From Plectosphaerella cucumerina (Eukaryota; Ascomycota; Sordariomycetes; Glomerellales; Plectosphaerellaceae): a stretch of DNA of 64,000 bases. A model generated the notes under the pieces. That model was given only the letters and a program-made list of their open reading frames with translations, ran no database searches and was not told the DNA's origin. Positions 42,130-55,000 of the stretch are shown piece by piece. The translations under genes and the position numbers were made by a program. Position 1 is the stretch's first letter. Each line of letters starts with the position of its first letter. Where the stretch lies: the NCBI GenBank assembly GCA_020746995.1, contig JAGPXD010000002.1, positions 3,410,001-3,474,000 on the forward strand, written 5' to 3'.

Positions 42130-43785
42130 CTAGTACCGGTACCGGAACCCGACCGTCTTCCAGTCCGTCACATCATCGTAGTCCTCGGGGCGAAGCTCAA
42201 CCTGGTCCACCATGTTGGCCACATCGCGGCTGTTGTCCTCGGCACCAATCTTGCCACCTGCGACAGCACCCGAGCCACCGGCCGAGCCCTCGAAGCCCTC
42301 CTCCGCGGCGCGCTTCTTGTTCTGCCACTGCAGGTACGTCCTCAGAGTCAGTGCAAGCACGACGACGAGGGCATAGCAGATCATGATCGTCTGGAAGGCA
42401 GTGTTGTAATGAGGGGCCTCGTTCGCTCTGAAAAAGTGTGGGCCGGCTATGTTGCCGGCGCAATAGGCGACGAAGACCATGGCCGAGACGGTCATCTTCT
42501 TGGTCACGCCGCGGTAATTGCTCTGCACGAGAGACAGGTTCAGCGGCATGGCGCCGGGGCCGCTGGCCAAGAGGAAGTAGGCGAAGAGGTGGACGCCGCT
42601 GGGGCTGATCTTCTCGCGGTTGTAGATCATGGCAGAGCCGACGATGCAGGGGGTGACGACGCAGACGATGAGGAGACAGTTCATCTTGCGGTAGCGACCG
42701 GCGAGCCATCCGGTGCCGGCGATGACGGAAGCTGCGAGAAGGGAGTAGGGGATGTTGATGAGGGTAGACTGCAGGCTCGTGAAGCCAAAAGAGCGGATGA
42801 TGAGGTTGGCGAAGTTCTGGGTGCCACCGTTGGGGATCTGGGTGGCCAGCTCGAGAGCGAAGATGAGCCAGGTCTTGGGATCGATGAGACACTCCTTGAC
42901 CTGGTCGAGGCGCCAGTGCGTCTTCTCGGTGCTTCCGGTGCCGGCGACGACGACGCGGTCGGCGGCGAACTGGCGCTCCTCGGCGTTGAGGAAGCGGGCG
43001 TTGGAGATGCGGTCGGGGAGGAAGGTGAAGATGGCGAAAGCCCAGACGAAGGTTCCCAGACCGAGAATGATGTACATGGCGCGCCAGGGGCCGACTGCGT
43101 TCTCGGGGCTGATGTGGCCGACGCCGAAGGCCATGAGACTGGCGACGAGGCCGCCGACGGAGTTGCCGGCGAACCAGATGCCGGTGCGGAAGGGGATCTC
43201 ATCGCGAGTGTACCAGGTCGAGGTCAGGAACATGAAGGCTGGCGTCAGGGTGGCCTCGGCGATACCCAGCAGGAAGCGAACCGCGAGAAGGCCCCCGAAG
43301 TTGGTGCAAGCGGCGGTGACGGCCACAACGGTGCCCCAGAAGAGAGCATTGACAGTCAGGTACTTCGCCACGGGGACGCGGGCGATGAGAATCGAAGTCG
43401 GGTAGGTCCACGCAAAGTAGCCGAAGTAGAACTGCGAATGATAAGCATATACTCTGCATCAAGGCAAAGCCTTCCAAAACATACCATGCTTGAGACCCAG
43501 CTGTACTGCTGGCCATGAAGGTTCTATAGATCTGTCAGCAATGGGGACGGGAGAAGGCTGGGGTCAAGTTGGTGAGCTCACGTTGTCCTCGCGCAGACCA
43601 AAGACGGAGGCGCTCGACAGAATCGTCCTGTCCATGAAGTTGAACATGTAGGTGACAAAGAGGACAGGGATGATGAAGCGGTCAATCTTGCGGACGACGC
43701 GCTTCGCCATGGCGGCGTCGACGTGTTGGCGCTGCTGCTCTGGCTCCTCGGCCTGGGGCCGGACCTGCTCGTCGGTAGAACCCAT
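42130..43785 (-). CDS. MFS transporter, anion:cation symporter (allantoate/vitamin permease) type
   Basis: Plasma-membrane importer of an organic anion, vitamin or similar small molecule, by family. Three exons (43785-43582, 43523-43485, 43431-42130), 514 residues. The marks of the Dal5/Tna1-like group are present: KRVVRKIDRFIIPVLFVTYMFNFMDR at the start of helix 1, QYSWVSSMFYFGYFAWTYPTS across exons 2 and 3, RFLLGIAEA, WYTRDEIPFRTGIWFAGN and SNYRGVTKKMT. The second exon is only 39 nt. A 479-codon antisense frame covers the large exon and is an artefact of third-position GC bias. Substrate unknown. Confidence 0.92.
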
Positions 43786-44515
43786 GGTTGATGACTCGGA
43801 GGCGTGTGAGGCTCGGGGAGGGTGTCTTGAGCGATGACAAGTATTCCGCCTTGTCACACCGAGAGGGGCGAGGGTGTTATAAAGTCATCTTGCGCCATGT
43901 TCCCCGACACACTGATGCCGCACATCTGAGAAGCCCACACGAAAATCCTAGCGTCGCATCCCGATGCTACCCTTCTTGCCTTCCCGAAAATGACCCCGTC
44001 GTTATCATGAGAGGTCCGGTTTTCTCATGTCCGATGCCCGGCCGGTGTGGGGGGCAGGATTCGGCAGCTGGGGACGAGCCTGTCGGTTCCAGCAAACCAC
44101 GCCGCTGATCAGGGGGAGACGCTCCGGGCGCCACCCCGCTCCGTCCGCCGACGGGCGTTTGAACGCAAGCTTTATCGCCAGGGACTTCGCCGGTGCCGGC
44201 CGCCACGTGCGGGAGCCGACTTATCACTCGCCCGAGTCGCCCCGGTGCCGCCCGAGGAGCCAGTGAGAGGGCCCCGAGACCAATTGATATGACCTTTCGT
44301 TCATCTCCCGAGCGGGTGCCACCGCGTGGCTCGAGTCAAAGTGTTCGGGGGAGTTCCGACGGAGTGGTCATGCATAGATAAGGACAGACGGGGAACTGGA
44401 CGGGAGCTGGAAATCCGGGGCCCGAGAGTAACGAGACGCAACACCACACACTTTGACCCTTGCTGATCTCGAATTCGCCTTTGTCGTCCCCTGTCAGCAG
44501 GGCGAATCAACCACC
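43786..44515. other. Divergent promoter region, MFS transporter / deaminase-like gene
   Basis: 730 bp between two divergent start codons. A TATA-like TTTATAAC on the minus strand lies near 43877-43884, about 95 bp upstream of the transporter ATG. No coding sequence was recognised. Shared control of a transporter and a purine-deaminase-like enzyme is possible but unproven. Confidence 0.45.
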
Positions 44516-45616
44516 ATGGACGGCCTCGAGATGTCCTCCTTCATCAAGGCTCTGCCAAAGGTCGAGCTGCACGTCCACATTGAAGGAACCCTCCTCCCTT
44601 CCCTCCGGTGGTCTCTCGCACACAAGAACAACATCCCCCTCCCCTACGAGACATACGAGGATCTCCTCGCCTCTTACGCCGTCTCTCTCACCCACCGCCC
44701 CGAACTCACCGGCCGCACCCCTGGCATCCCAACCTTCCTCGAAGCCTTTGCCGCCGGCTGCGCCGTCCTCGTTACCGAAGATGACTTCTACGAAATGGCA
44801 ATGTCCTACCTATCCCGCTGCGCCGACATGAACGTCCGCTACGTGGAACCCTTCTTCGACACCCAGGGCCACATCTCCCGAGGCATCGCCCCCGCCACCG
44901 TCATGAACGGATACCTTCGTGCCCAGCGCGATGGTGCCGCCAAGTACGGCGTGCGGTCCAACTGGATTTACTGCTTCATTCGCGACCTGCCCCTGGAAGA
45001 GGGCCTCGCCGCCTACGAGGACGCACGACCCTGGGCAGCTGGTAATGTCCCCGGGGGTTTGGGCCTCTTCCACGCCGTCGGCCTTGCGAGCAACGCCTTT
45101 GAGCGCCCGCCCCTTCTCTTCGAGGAAGGGTTCCGCCGAGCCAAGGCAGATGGCCTGCATGTGACGATGCACTGCGACTTTGGGCAAAAAGATACGCACG
45201 CGCACGTCGCTGAAGCCGTGTTTGAAGTCTGCGGTGGCGCTGGCGCGGAGCGCATCGATCATGGCCTTGACGCTGTGGATGATGAGAAGCTCATGGCTGG
45301 ACTCGTCGAGAGGGGTATCGGGCTGACACTCTGCCCCCACGCGTATCACAGGCGGACTGCGACGGAGGTGCTGTTCCCTAAGATCCGGAGGCTGATCGAC
45401 CGGGGTGTCATGGTGTGCATTAACAGCGATGATCCGGTTTACATGCACGATGTATGGGTGGATGGGAACATGCAGAAGGTGCACACTTATTGTAGCATGA
45501 CGAAGAGGGAGATGGTTCAGTTGGCGAGGAATGGGGTTGATATGGCGTGGGCGAGTGAGGAGGTGAAGAAGGACTTGTATCGGGAGCTTGATGAGGTGGA
45601 TGTAGAGGATGCATAA
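44516..45616 (+). CDS. Adenosine/adenine deaminase-like metal hydrolase with variant active site
   Basis: Single exon, 366 residues, adenosine-deaminase fold (TIM barrel). Metal ligand positions are conserved: His19 and His21 in HVHIEG, His219 in MHCDFGQ, Asp305 in NSDDP, with Asp306 next to it; RIDHG (His249) is also intact. However the HAGE motif, whose Glu protonates the purine ring in adenosine and adenine deaminases, is replaced by HCDFGQ. Either this is a separate clade using another residue or its substrate is different. The ATG at 44516 has an excellent context (CCACCATG). It is divergent from an anion/vitamin-type transporter. I therefore would not name it ADA or AAH1. Confidence 0.85.
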   Translation: MDGLEMSSFIKALPKVELHVHIEGTLLPSLRWSLAHKNNIPLPYETYEDLLASYAVSLTHRPELTGRTPGIPTFLEAFAAGCAVLVTEDDFYEMAMSYLSRCADMNVRYVEPFFDTQGHISRGIAPATVMNGYLRAQRDGAAKYGVRSNWIYCFIRDLPLEEGLAAYEDARPWAAGNVPGGLGLFHAVGLASNAFERPPLLFEEGFRRAKADGLHVTMHCDFGQKDTHAHVAEAVFEVCGGAGAERIDHGLDAVDDEKLMAGLVERGIGLTLCPHAYHRRTATEVLFPKIRRLIDRGVMVCINSDDPVYMHDVWVDGNMQKVHTYCSMTKREMVQLARNGVDMAWASEEVKKDLYRELDEVDVEDA

Positions 45617-47667
45617 TGTGAATAGAGGAATTTCCAACGTACACTGCTGCCTTGACTGAGCACATGCATGTTCAGCGCAACCTACTTTTTGTAGATATTG
45701 TGATTTTATCATCGTGAGTCTTAGATGCGAGCCGTCTGGTATGTTACCTGACCATCGCGGCAGGACTTGCTTGAGCCTGCGGCTTGTGAATCAAAGCTCA
45801 CGATTAGATGAAAGTGTTCTTGTTCATCTGTGACCAGAGTGTAGACTCCCGAGGAGAATCATCGGAGAAGGCCGTTAGCCGTTGCCGGCAGGCGCTTCAT
45901 GATCCGAGGGCGAGTCTACTATGAGAAACGGTGGAAGAGTCTCGCCTCGTATTCAAGATATGATGGCAGTATGTTGATTCGGGCAATCTCGAGTGAACCA
46001 CGGTTCGGCCATGATCGATTGACGCCCGCACAAAACACGGGAGTCATGATCGAATCAGCAATGAAATCCCACGGTTTTCCGTGAGGCCTACGCCCCAGAA
46101 TAATCATGATCAACGTATCAAACAAGTTTCACAAGTTTCCAACCCTGGCCTGGGTAGTGATGATTACCTCGAAGCATTCTTGGGTCGGGACATGATGTTT
46201 CTCGAGATTTGCCACCCCTGAACGCTGGTTGACACCAAGACTATGCCTACCACGGCCTCTTGCTCGGTACAACCTGGATCCCTGACCATCGTCCAAATGG
46301 GCCCAAGTCGGCTCTCGTGATGTGGCGACTTTCAGCGGTCTGGATCGTGTTCCTGCAGCCACCAACCAACTTCGACACCTCTCTGGTACGCGGGAACAGT
46401 GGCCGACGCCCAGTGCCAGCGAGACCACCGCCCTCGCCCCGGCCTGGACATGACACGACACCCGAATCTATCTGGAACGGCCAAATCAGGCTTCGGCCGA
46501 TCAGGCGATGTGTCTCGCTGTCGCCACGAAATGAGCCTCCGCGGACGCCCCGTCTCCAACTTGGCATGCCACTATCTCGTACCCATCTATCTTCCCACAG
46601 ACTTGCACCCGTCACGCTGCGCGCATATTCTGGCCATCCCACACCCTCCACTTGCCATTTGAACTTTGTCGGGGCAGTCGGCGCCGACGGGATATGAAGA
46701 GGGGCCTGCATATGCCGCAACTCGGTCTCCCGGGGGTCGATGTGCCGCCTTCATTCAAACGCCCAGGGACAGATCTCACCCAACCCCTCTCGAGATCCTG
46801 GAATAGCCATGGGAATGCCGTCGCTCATCAAAAGGAAACAACACGTCACGTGTGCGGACCGGGGCGTCGCATTCGGCGCGTACCGAGAAATCATGACCCT
46901 GGCTTCAGCGCACGTCCGGTGCCGCGGAGGGTCCTTGAAACATCTCAACTGATTTGCGCGGGGAAGTGTATCATCGTAGGGGGGTCGATGATGCACCTTT
47001 CAGTTGACAGCTTTCGTCGTGCTGCCACCGAGTGACAGACACACTGATTGAATCGCAAGCATGCTCGATGTTGATACTGAAAGTCCACTCTCCAGTGTCT
47101 CCAGTCATCGGCAAACTGTAGGGCCACCCCGACGATCACTCAAACGATCCTTGCGTTGATCCCGACACGGCCTGGTCTGCGACATCATCACTCTCCACGC
47201 TTCGGATCGGTTCGTTCCTAATGTCATTTCGGCGACTTTTGTCGCAGCTCCGGACTCCTAATCCAACATGGGGTACTAGGTACATACAACTGTGCATAGC
47301 GGCATCTCCTTCGGCCGGACGCCCGTCCCAGAACCTCCAGGTTTTCGCTCTCGCACAGCCCGTATCCATCCCTGCTTGGGCTCTCGGCCCGAGAACCAGA
47401 ACCCAGAAACCCCCCCTTCCCCTCTCAACTCCGCTGCGCCTAGCCCCAACCCGCAACCCGCGCCACCCCCCTCCTTTGGCGTGTGTGCCCCTCTGCCGTG
47501 TCGCATAACGGACATTTGCCCCTTGCTCATTAAAAGAATTGGGATATTTTTGTTGAAAGAAACATAGGAAAAGAAGAATGATACACCAGTCCCGGCAGGC
47601 GCGGAAGAGGCGCCCGCCCCTGCCGGCTCGACTCGCCACACCCTGGACTGACCCCTGTCCGTTCCCC
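45617..47667. other. Intergenic, 2 kb, no gene recognised
   Basis: Between the deaminase-like gene and the 3' end of the minus-strand velvet gene. Only short, non-protein-like frames exist. The right end should carry the velvet 3' UTR, with a T-rich stretch near 47540-47560. Confidence 0.5.
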
Positions 47668-49042
47668 TCACTGCCCCTGGTGGTGGTGCTGGTGTTGGTG
47701 GTGATGGATGGGGAGCATGGTGCTGATGGAGCCGGTCTCTGCTGACGAGTAGCACGAGTTCTGGTTCATGACTGGGTTGGAGGAGAAGGTGTAGAAGTTC
47801 GCGTTGCCCATGCGGGCCGAGGGCGGCGGCGTGGTCAGGAACTGGCCCTGGGCCTGGGGTGTCGGAAGTCGTAGGCCGACGTTGCCGAGACGCATTTGCC
47901 TGTCCCTAGAGGGTTGTGGGTTCGCGAGGCTTGTCAGGCTGTCGGTGTACATGTGGGTTGTGATCGGTGAGGGGACATGGCTCGGTAACGAGTATGTCAA
48001 GCTCGGCTGTCGTTGGGTCTGCTGTGTCGGAGAGATGGAGTGCGAGCTCCGTGCGGTTCTCGCTGCTGAAGAGGACTGGTCGGCGGGACGAGGCATCGGC
48101 GAGCCTCCAAGCTGCGGTGCTGTCACATGGCGTCGCTGCGGCTGCTGCCAGGCTGGGCCATCGTCTGCTCCCGTCAAGGACACGTGCCTTTTCCTCCTGT
48201 TGGAAAGTGACTGTCGAGAGTCTTTCCGAAGACGCACGCGCACGCCCTGGTCGCTGATGGCGCGTGTAAGATATGTCGACTGCTTCAAGCCCGGGAAGGA
48301 CTTGATCGGCCACACTGGAAAACTCGCCGACTCGATGGTTGCCAGTTCGACAAAGGACGGGGATCCCTCTCTGGCCATCTCGTAGAGCGTGAAGAGGAGT
48401 CGGTATTCGCCCGGGTCCTTGGGGTACATGTCTGCGAAGACAAAGTATCCCACGTCCCTGTTCTCCGTGTTCCGTAGCCGATGTAGAGACGAGACGATGC
48501 TTCCGGAGAGCTTGTTCCCGTCGACTGTCTCCTCGTGTGTCTCGCCCGTCTCGTCTTTGGTGATCTTCTTCAGGTGACAGATCATGAAGCAGTACGGGTC
48601 TGGGCGGGCAGGGGTCAGAAAATGTGTTTCAGAAAATTGACCTCTTCTGTCGCGCATATTGGAACTCACTGGAGAGATAGACGCCTCTGGGGTCTTTTCT
48701 TGGAGAAACCTCGATGCGGATTACTGGCGGCGGATCGATGGGTTTTCGGTCTGTCCAAAAGCGTCCTTGTTAGTGTGCCAGCAACCCAGTTGGAGAGGAA
48801 ATCGACTTACCCTTTTCCTTATCCGTTGCCAGTCCAATCATGGGCTGCTGCTCCATGAACAAACGGTAGTCGTGGTCGTTTGCTGTCTCCAGCCCGGGAT
48901 CGAGCGCAGGTGCACTGCCGTAGAGCTGCGCATCGAGACTGTTGTTCTGTGTGAACCCGCCAACGTTGAATCCCATCGAACCAGAGTGTCCGCCTGGGGA
49001 GCTCGAGCCGAACGAGTAGGTTGAGAAAATATCCCCCGACAT
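47668..49042 (-). CDS. Velvet-domain developmental regulator (VosA/VelC-like)
   Basis: Velvet proteins bind DNA through an NF-kB-like fold and couple development to secondary metabolism. Three exons (49042-48811, 48750-48670, 48599-47668), 414 residues. The velvet domain runs from about residue 59 (YRLFMEQQP) through RKPIDPPPVIRIEV, VYLSNPYCFMICHL, GSIVSSLHRLRNTENRDVGYFVF and GEYRLLFTLYEM to KSFPGLKQSTYLTRAISDQGVRVRLRKD near residue 230. The second exon (81 nt) encodes the DRKPIDPPP block and is confirmed by motif continuity. The C-terminal half is Ser/Pro/Gln-rich, ending in a His-rich tail. The 58-residue N-terminal extension before the domain and the divergent QQP block prevent a firm choice between VosA and VelC. 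An 8.9-kb gene-free region lies upstream. Confidence 0.88.
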
Positions 49043-52000
49043 CTTGAACGCAAGTTGTGGTAGTTCGGTGGATTAGGGTGGTTGTTCCAGTCTCCACCGT
49101 AGCAACTCCTCCCTCGAGTCGTCTTTGCGACTCTAGGTCCTGCCTCCCTCTTCGGACGTCGAAGCTGTTGACCAAGACCAGTAGTCGTGTCTCTTCTGTT
49201 GTCTTTCTGTTGGCAAAGTCCCGGGCAAAGCCTAAGAGCTCTGTCCCCCTCCTCTGTACTGCCCTCTGTCAGTGATGCCCTCGAAGACCAAAGGCCAAGT
49301 CAACATACGATGATTATGTCCTAGCGTCAGTGTCCCAGGTGAAGGTCAAGGTCAATGCCAAGACGGGAGACTACTGTCGATGGTACGCTATATGTGTAGG
49401 ACTCAGCCTCAATATCTGCAAGGCCGCGGTGATCCGTAGGTTGGTTCGACGCGGGGTGTGCGCTGAGCTGGTTCGTCTGAAGTGATGAAGTCCGAATGAT
49501 CAGGTCGCTGGGAGGGCCGTGGATCTCTGGATCCTTATGTAGGATCTACGACGAATGGTTGTATTCTGCGGAGGGGCGGGGGATCTCCTAGCTCCGGGAG
49601 GGAATCAGGTCAGGCCGTGATGACGGGCTGCGGAAGCTGGGTCGGCCGATCCGTGATGCCAGATGATGGTTTCAGATGTCGTCTGCGGGAGAGGAGAGAG
49701 AGAGAGAGAAAGATGTCTTGGGTGTGGTCGGCCGGAAGGACAATGACGTGGCCGGGGGAAGTAATTAGGGGGGCCCTACACAATGCTTTGAAGGAGATGT
49801 CGATATTGGGGTGGGTGGCGGGGGCCCTGTCCGGTGTAGAGAAGCAGCATGGGTCGAGGCGCATGAGAGGGGAGGACCAGGCCAGGCCGGCAGCGCAGGC
49901 GTGTGGTGTAATGTAGGTTATGTGCCGGCGGCAAGGTCCAAGAAAAGCAGCAGCTCTCGCGATGGAACAGACAGCCCAGTCGATCAGACGAGGAAAGGCA
50001 TGGGTGGTTGAGGAGGAGGAGGGGAGGGGGCGTAGAGGTGGGCGGGATATGGACAGGCGGGTCCCCCAGAAACAGCCAGGACAGCAAGGAGATGGCAGAA
50101 GCCTGCAAGACGACAGGGTGTGTCGCGGGAGGTGGGAAGAGGTGCGAGGGGATGAGGGGAGGGGTGGCAGACCGGGGGATTCAGATCGGATGTCGGGACG
50201 ATCTTGACAAGTCGCCGGCCTGGTCGCAGGTGACAAGAAGAAAAGTAAAAAGCACGGGCGTGCGCGCGTTGGCTATGTGCCGCGAAGGGGCTTTTTTTCA
50301 ACCACTCCAACTCGAGTCAGCGACAGGAGGTGTGGACGCGTCTGGGTGTTGAGAGATGGGGGGGCTCCGGGGATGTCGGAAGCGTGGCACGCGAGGGGAT
50401 GTTGACTGGAGGAGACTGGCAACAAACTGGCCCCTGCGGTGGAAGATGGAGCTTTGAAGACCGGAAATCGATAGTAGAAGCAGGAAGAGGAGAAGGAGGG
50501 CAAAAAGGGTGAGGCGCGAGCGGGCGAGCCAGGGCTGCCGGGTGTCTCCTGGGCGTCCGCAGGTCCGGTCTAGAATGCTGCCCTCTCGCTGGCTGGCCAG
50601 GCTGGCGTCAACGCAGGTTGTAGGCTGGGTGGGTATAGCAGAAAAGTCGAAGCTATATCCAGGACAGGTCCCGCGCGAAGGGGCGAGGCCTTGTGGGTTG
50701 GCCGAGACGCGCTCCTGGGGCAGGCAGGAATCTCACCGAGCGGGCGCTGCGAGCGGTGGAGGAGGAGGCCGTTGGACTGGTACGTTGCGTGCCTCGCTGG
50801 ATCTGGGAGGCCTGTTATGTGAGCTGGTAGGTTGTCTGGTCCGTCTCGGCGCGTCTCTCAGGCGTGATTCTGGAGGTTGCGTCCGCTGGCACTGGCTGGG
50901 GCGGAGAGATCCTCCTGGCAGTAGCCTCGATGGTCGCACGCACGCGCGACGTCTCCTCCCACCACAGCCGGCATAGGCTGATGCCTCGAGAGCCCGGCCG
51001 GAGACCCTGTCCCTGTCAGTCCCTGGCTGTTCCTTGCACATCCCGGCCAGGGCCTTCAGAGAGCGGTGTCCGGGGTTGGTGCGAGGGCGAGGGGTGCGTG
51101 GCGGCAGATCGTCTGTTCGGGAACAAGGGCGCACGCCGGGCACTCGCTGCTTCTGCATAGGGCTACCGTGCGTTGCGAACTGCCTTGTCTGGCACACGAT
51201 AGCAGCATCTCGCAGGCTGGGCGTACCGGGGTTTCGACAATGCATCGAGAAGTGATGATCCGAGCCTCTCCTCCTTCTGGTGTGCGCCGCGCCGCGCCGT
51301 TCATGCTACCAGTAGTTCCCTACTACACCCCCTACGCTACGGACCACCCCCGCAGGAAGAAGGGCACTGGCATCAAAATGTGGTCTCCTCTTACTTTCGG
51401 GTCATACATATCGCTGACCCCCAGGAACCGAGCGGGCCAGCCAGGGCAGAGGGGATCAGACCAGGGGGGGCCACGGAGGAGAGGGAGGGCACTTCCTCCG
51501 TACGCCCTTCGCCTCAGTCCGTTGCCCCCTACCCTCCCTCGGGCATGCCGTCATGTGAAGTTTATGGCAGGGCCCCGGGGGGGCGATTGGCAACAGGGCA
51601 TGCGTGTGAGTGTGAGTGAGTGTGTGTGTGTGTGGCCGAGCGGGTGGGTGGGAACTTGGATGGTCCGCGCTTCCGAGATGAGTGCCGTTTTCAGTGGCCA
51701 AGCGACGACGCTCGAGCACCAGCACAGCAATGGACAAGCAAGGATGGGCAATCATCAGCAGTTAGTCATGATGGGTATTAGAGGGAGCGAGCCCTGTTCT
51801 GGTTGCTGCTCCGTCAACCCTCGAGTCGTCTGGTGCACCCTTTGACGTTTGTCGCATCAATGATCGACGCTTCCGCTGCTGCCGACGTGCGGGAGCCTGG
51901 TGGCATCGTCATGCTAAGGTTCAGAGGCACCTACTTTGTCACGATCTGTGGAGGGTCATCGCACGTCGTTGCCGTCGAGTGTCGTCGGCCGGGACAGACA

Positions 52001-55000
52001 CACACACACACACCACGCACACGCATCCATCAGACATGAGACGAAAAAAAGGGCGACCAGGGGTTTGCCCGCCTGAAGGGGGGGAGCTCCGGGGTCTGGC
52101 CTGGCTCGGATCACGAAGCGATGTGGTCATTTTACCTGGTGACAGGCCGGGGACCCCCTGAACCCCTGCACGCTTTGTCGCCTCCTCGGGCCCGGGGGCC
52201 TCTTCTGTCCTGTGTTCCTCCCACACCCCCTTGCTCCCCAGCCACTGGTCTTCTTCTGCTGCTTCCAATCCACCACAGGGACAGTGGGCAGCAGCCAGCA
52301 GCCAGCAGGCGGAGAAGGGGAGTTGCATCATGTCCGTCGTGCGTACCAGTGTGTGCTGGCATCCCCCAATCTTCACATGGGGGCTTGTCAGGGGACTTAG
52401 GGATGGATGGGGGGGGGGAAGCGATGCACGATGCACGATGCACATCTCTCGGTCAAGCGGCGATTGCCCATCCTTTCCTCTCTCCAGAATGATCATCACC
52501 ACCAACTCAACTCCCCAAGTCCTTGTTCGGTGGCCCGTCCGCCCCGATCCTTTTCGGCAGCACGGAGAGCCCCCTCGAAGGACGGACGGACCTTCGTTCA
52601 TGTTTTTTACCACCCAAAGTCCCCTCCTCCCCCTCCCCCGGCGGAACTCCTGCCCGCATCCCGTTTCCTTCCAGGCGTTCGATTTCATCCGAGCGCGGGC
52701 GCCGTACCCATTTTCGTTCTGCGCACGGCGGCCGGCGCGTTTCTCGGTGGCACCATGTTCGTCATGCCGGCCTTTTCCCCTGGACGTTGGGCTGCGCCGC
52801 GCCCGCTGAGGGAGAGGAGCAGAGACGAGGGGCCTGGTGCGTCAATTCAATGCCTCGTGGACGGATGGCCCGACGCCGAAGCTCTCCCCTCGACTTGGCC
52901 GCACCGAGGGGGCTCTCCTCCAACATGAAGCATCAACTGCACTGCCCATTCGCATCTTACAACCCATGGGGCCATTGACGCTTCCAAATTCAATTCATCT
53001 CCAGGGTCATCGGCTTCCTCCGGATACCCGGGTAAAGCGCGAGTCCGCTGTCCTGACCTGACGCGGACGCGGACGCAAAAGGCACTCGTCTCCGTTTGAT
53101 GCCCTCGTCCCCTCTCATGCACGCGTGCCGGGGGGGCAAATCTAGCTGCTGTCCCTACCTTACAGGTACCTCGAATTAGCCTTGGGCGCATGCCGGAGAA
53201 TTTCCCGAGCTCCGCAGCCCCGGGCCAGCCTCCCTTCTGCACCCTGTCCGGGGCAGAAGGACAGCAGCAGCAGCAGCAGCCTGGCGAGCACAGCATGACG
53301 CCCCCCAGGCCTCTCCGGCCGGCTTCTTCCATATTCGGCGCGAAGGGCAACAGAAGGGTCAAGGGGCCGCGGCCGAGCCGAGCACGGACACTGCCGAGAC
53401 GGCATGGGCCCCTCCCCTCCATCAATGCTCCCCCCCCCCTTCCCCTCGTCGGATTGACATCCTCACGCAGCACCTGCAACACAGACACTTTTTAGCCGGG
53501 GTGCCAGACAGGCGCAGCTCTGGAATCTGGGACAGTTGCCACGTGAGGGCCTTGCCTCCAGAAGGCTACACAGCCCTGCGGGCGGCAAGCTTCCGGGCTT
53601 GGGTACACCAGGAACGCATGACATGACGCCTCCTCGTCCATCGGCCAGAAGATCAATCAGAACACGCATCAGCTTTCCAGGTCCCGGTGTCCAGGGACCG
53701 GCCTTCTCGGCCGTCGGTTGCCGCGGGTTGCATCTGGGTTGGGGGAGAGAGAGAGGGAAGGGAAAGGCCGGGAGGGGGATGGGACAAAGGGTGCAGCATG
53801 TGCCTGGGAGCTGGCCTGTTCATCTCGTTCGGCCCGGGCCCAAGCTCCCTTCAACACCCCAGTCCGATTGGAGTTGCGCCCGCGATACTCGTATGGAAGC
53901 ACCTTGGGATAATTCTAGCCCGCCCTTCTGACCAGGAGGCAAGGCCCCCCGTGCATCACCAATCCTTCCAGTCGACGAGCACAGTGTCGCTGAGCAAGCC
54001 CCCTGGACCCCCAGGTCAGTGGCTCAGTCCGTCGACTTGCTAAGACGCTCCCTAGATGAGTGCGAGGTAGCACCGACTCCATCCGGAGTTTAGCCTATTT
54101 GACAGCTGCTGGCCAGATCCATAGTGCTCCTCTGTCGTTGCTGGCTTGCTGTTGTGTTGTTGTTGTGCCTTCTCCTCCCCCATGTCGACCGCCAACCAGC
54201 TACTCCATCACCAACACTACCATCACCAGGAATCGCCCCCAGCGAGGCTGGCAGGCAGGGATCCCGCCAAGGTTTGTTTGGTGATCGTCCTCCTCCCCTC
54301 CTCTCCCCCGAGCCAGCCAACGACAGCGCCTGATTTTGTTTCGACCCAGCATTCCCTGGGCGCGCCGCCCGGGTCCATCGGCTAATTTGCCGTCTGCCGC
54401 TCTTGCAGCTTCGATGTGACCCTGAGATGCGACGTCCCAGGTAGGATGGCGTGCCATCGAGCGCAACCTCGCGCGGCACGCAATCCTCCCCTCCTTCTCC
54501 CTTTCTCGACGACCCAGACTTTCCCACACCCTCCCCCCGGCCTGCGGGCCAATATCTTCACCACGGGGGGGAACGAAAAGTGGTCTTGCCTGCCCCGAAA
54601 CGGAAGGCCTCGCGCACCGGGCATGGCTCGAAATGGCCCTTTGTCGTCGAGAGCGGGAGCCCGCAGAAGGCCATTCCGGGGCTCTGCTGGCCTTGGGATG
54701 GGACTGGGAGGGCACACATGCAGGCACCCGGCCCAGGTGCAGTCTGGTACCAGTGCCAGTGCCCTCCACTCGCCCCGCGGTAGCCCCCTTCCGAGCCAGG
54801 ACGTCGTGCCAGCGAGAGATGTGGAGAGAGAGAGAGAGAGAGAGAGAGAGCAGGCGCGCGCTCGCGTCGTTACATCCTGTGCCGTCTCGTGTCGTGATGA
54901 ACCACAAGAGCGGTGCAGCCACACGCGGCAGGTGGCCGGGACCGAGTCCCCGGGGTGCTGCTGGCGCGCGCTGATCTCATCTCGCTCTGTGCCCAAGGCA

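Noticed and set aside
42079..43518. 479-codon plus-strand open frame
   Set aside because: It is exactly antisense to the large exon of the MFS transporter, rich in Gly/Glu/Asp/Ala as expected from third-position GC bias, and has no domain. The same applies to 58748-59803 and 62780-63769.
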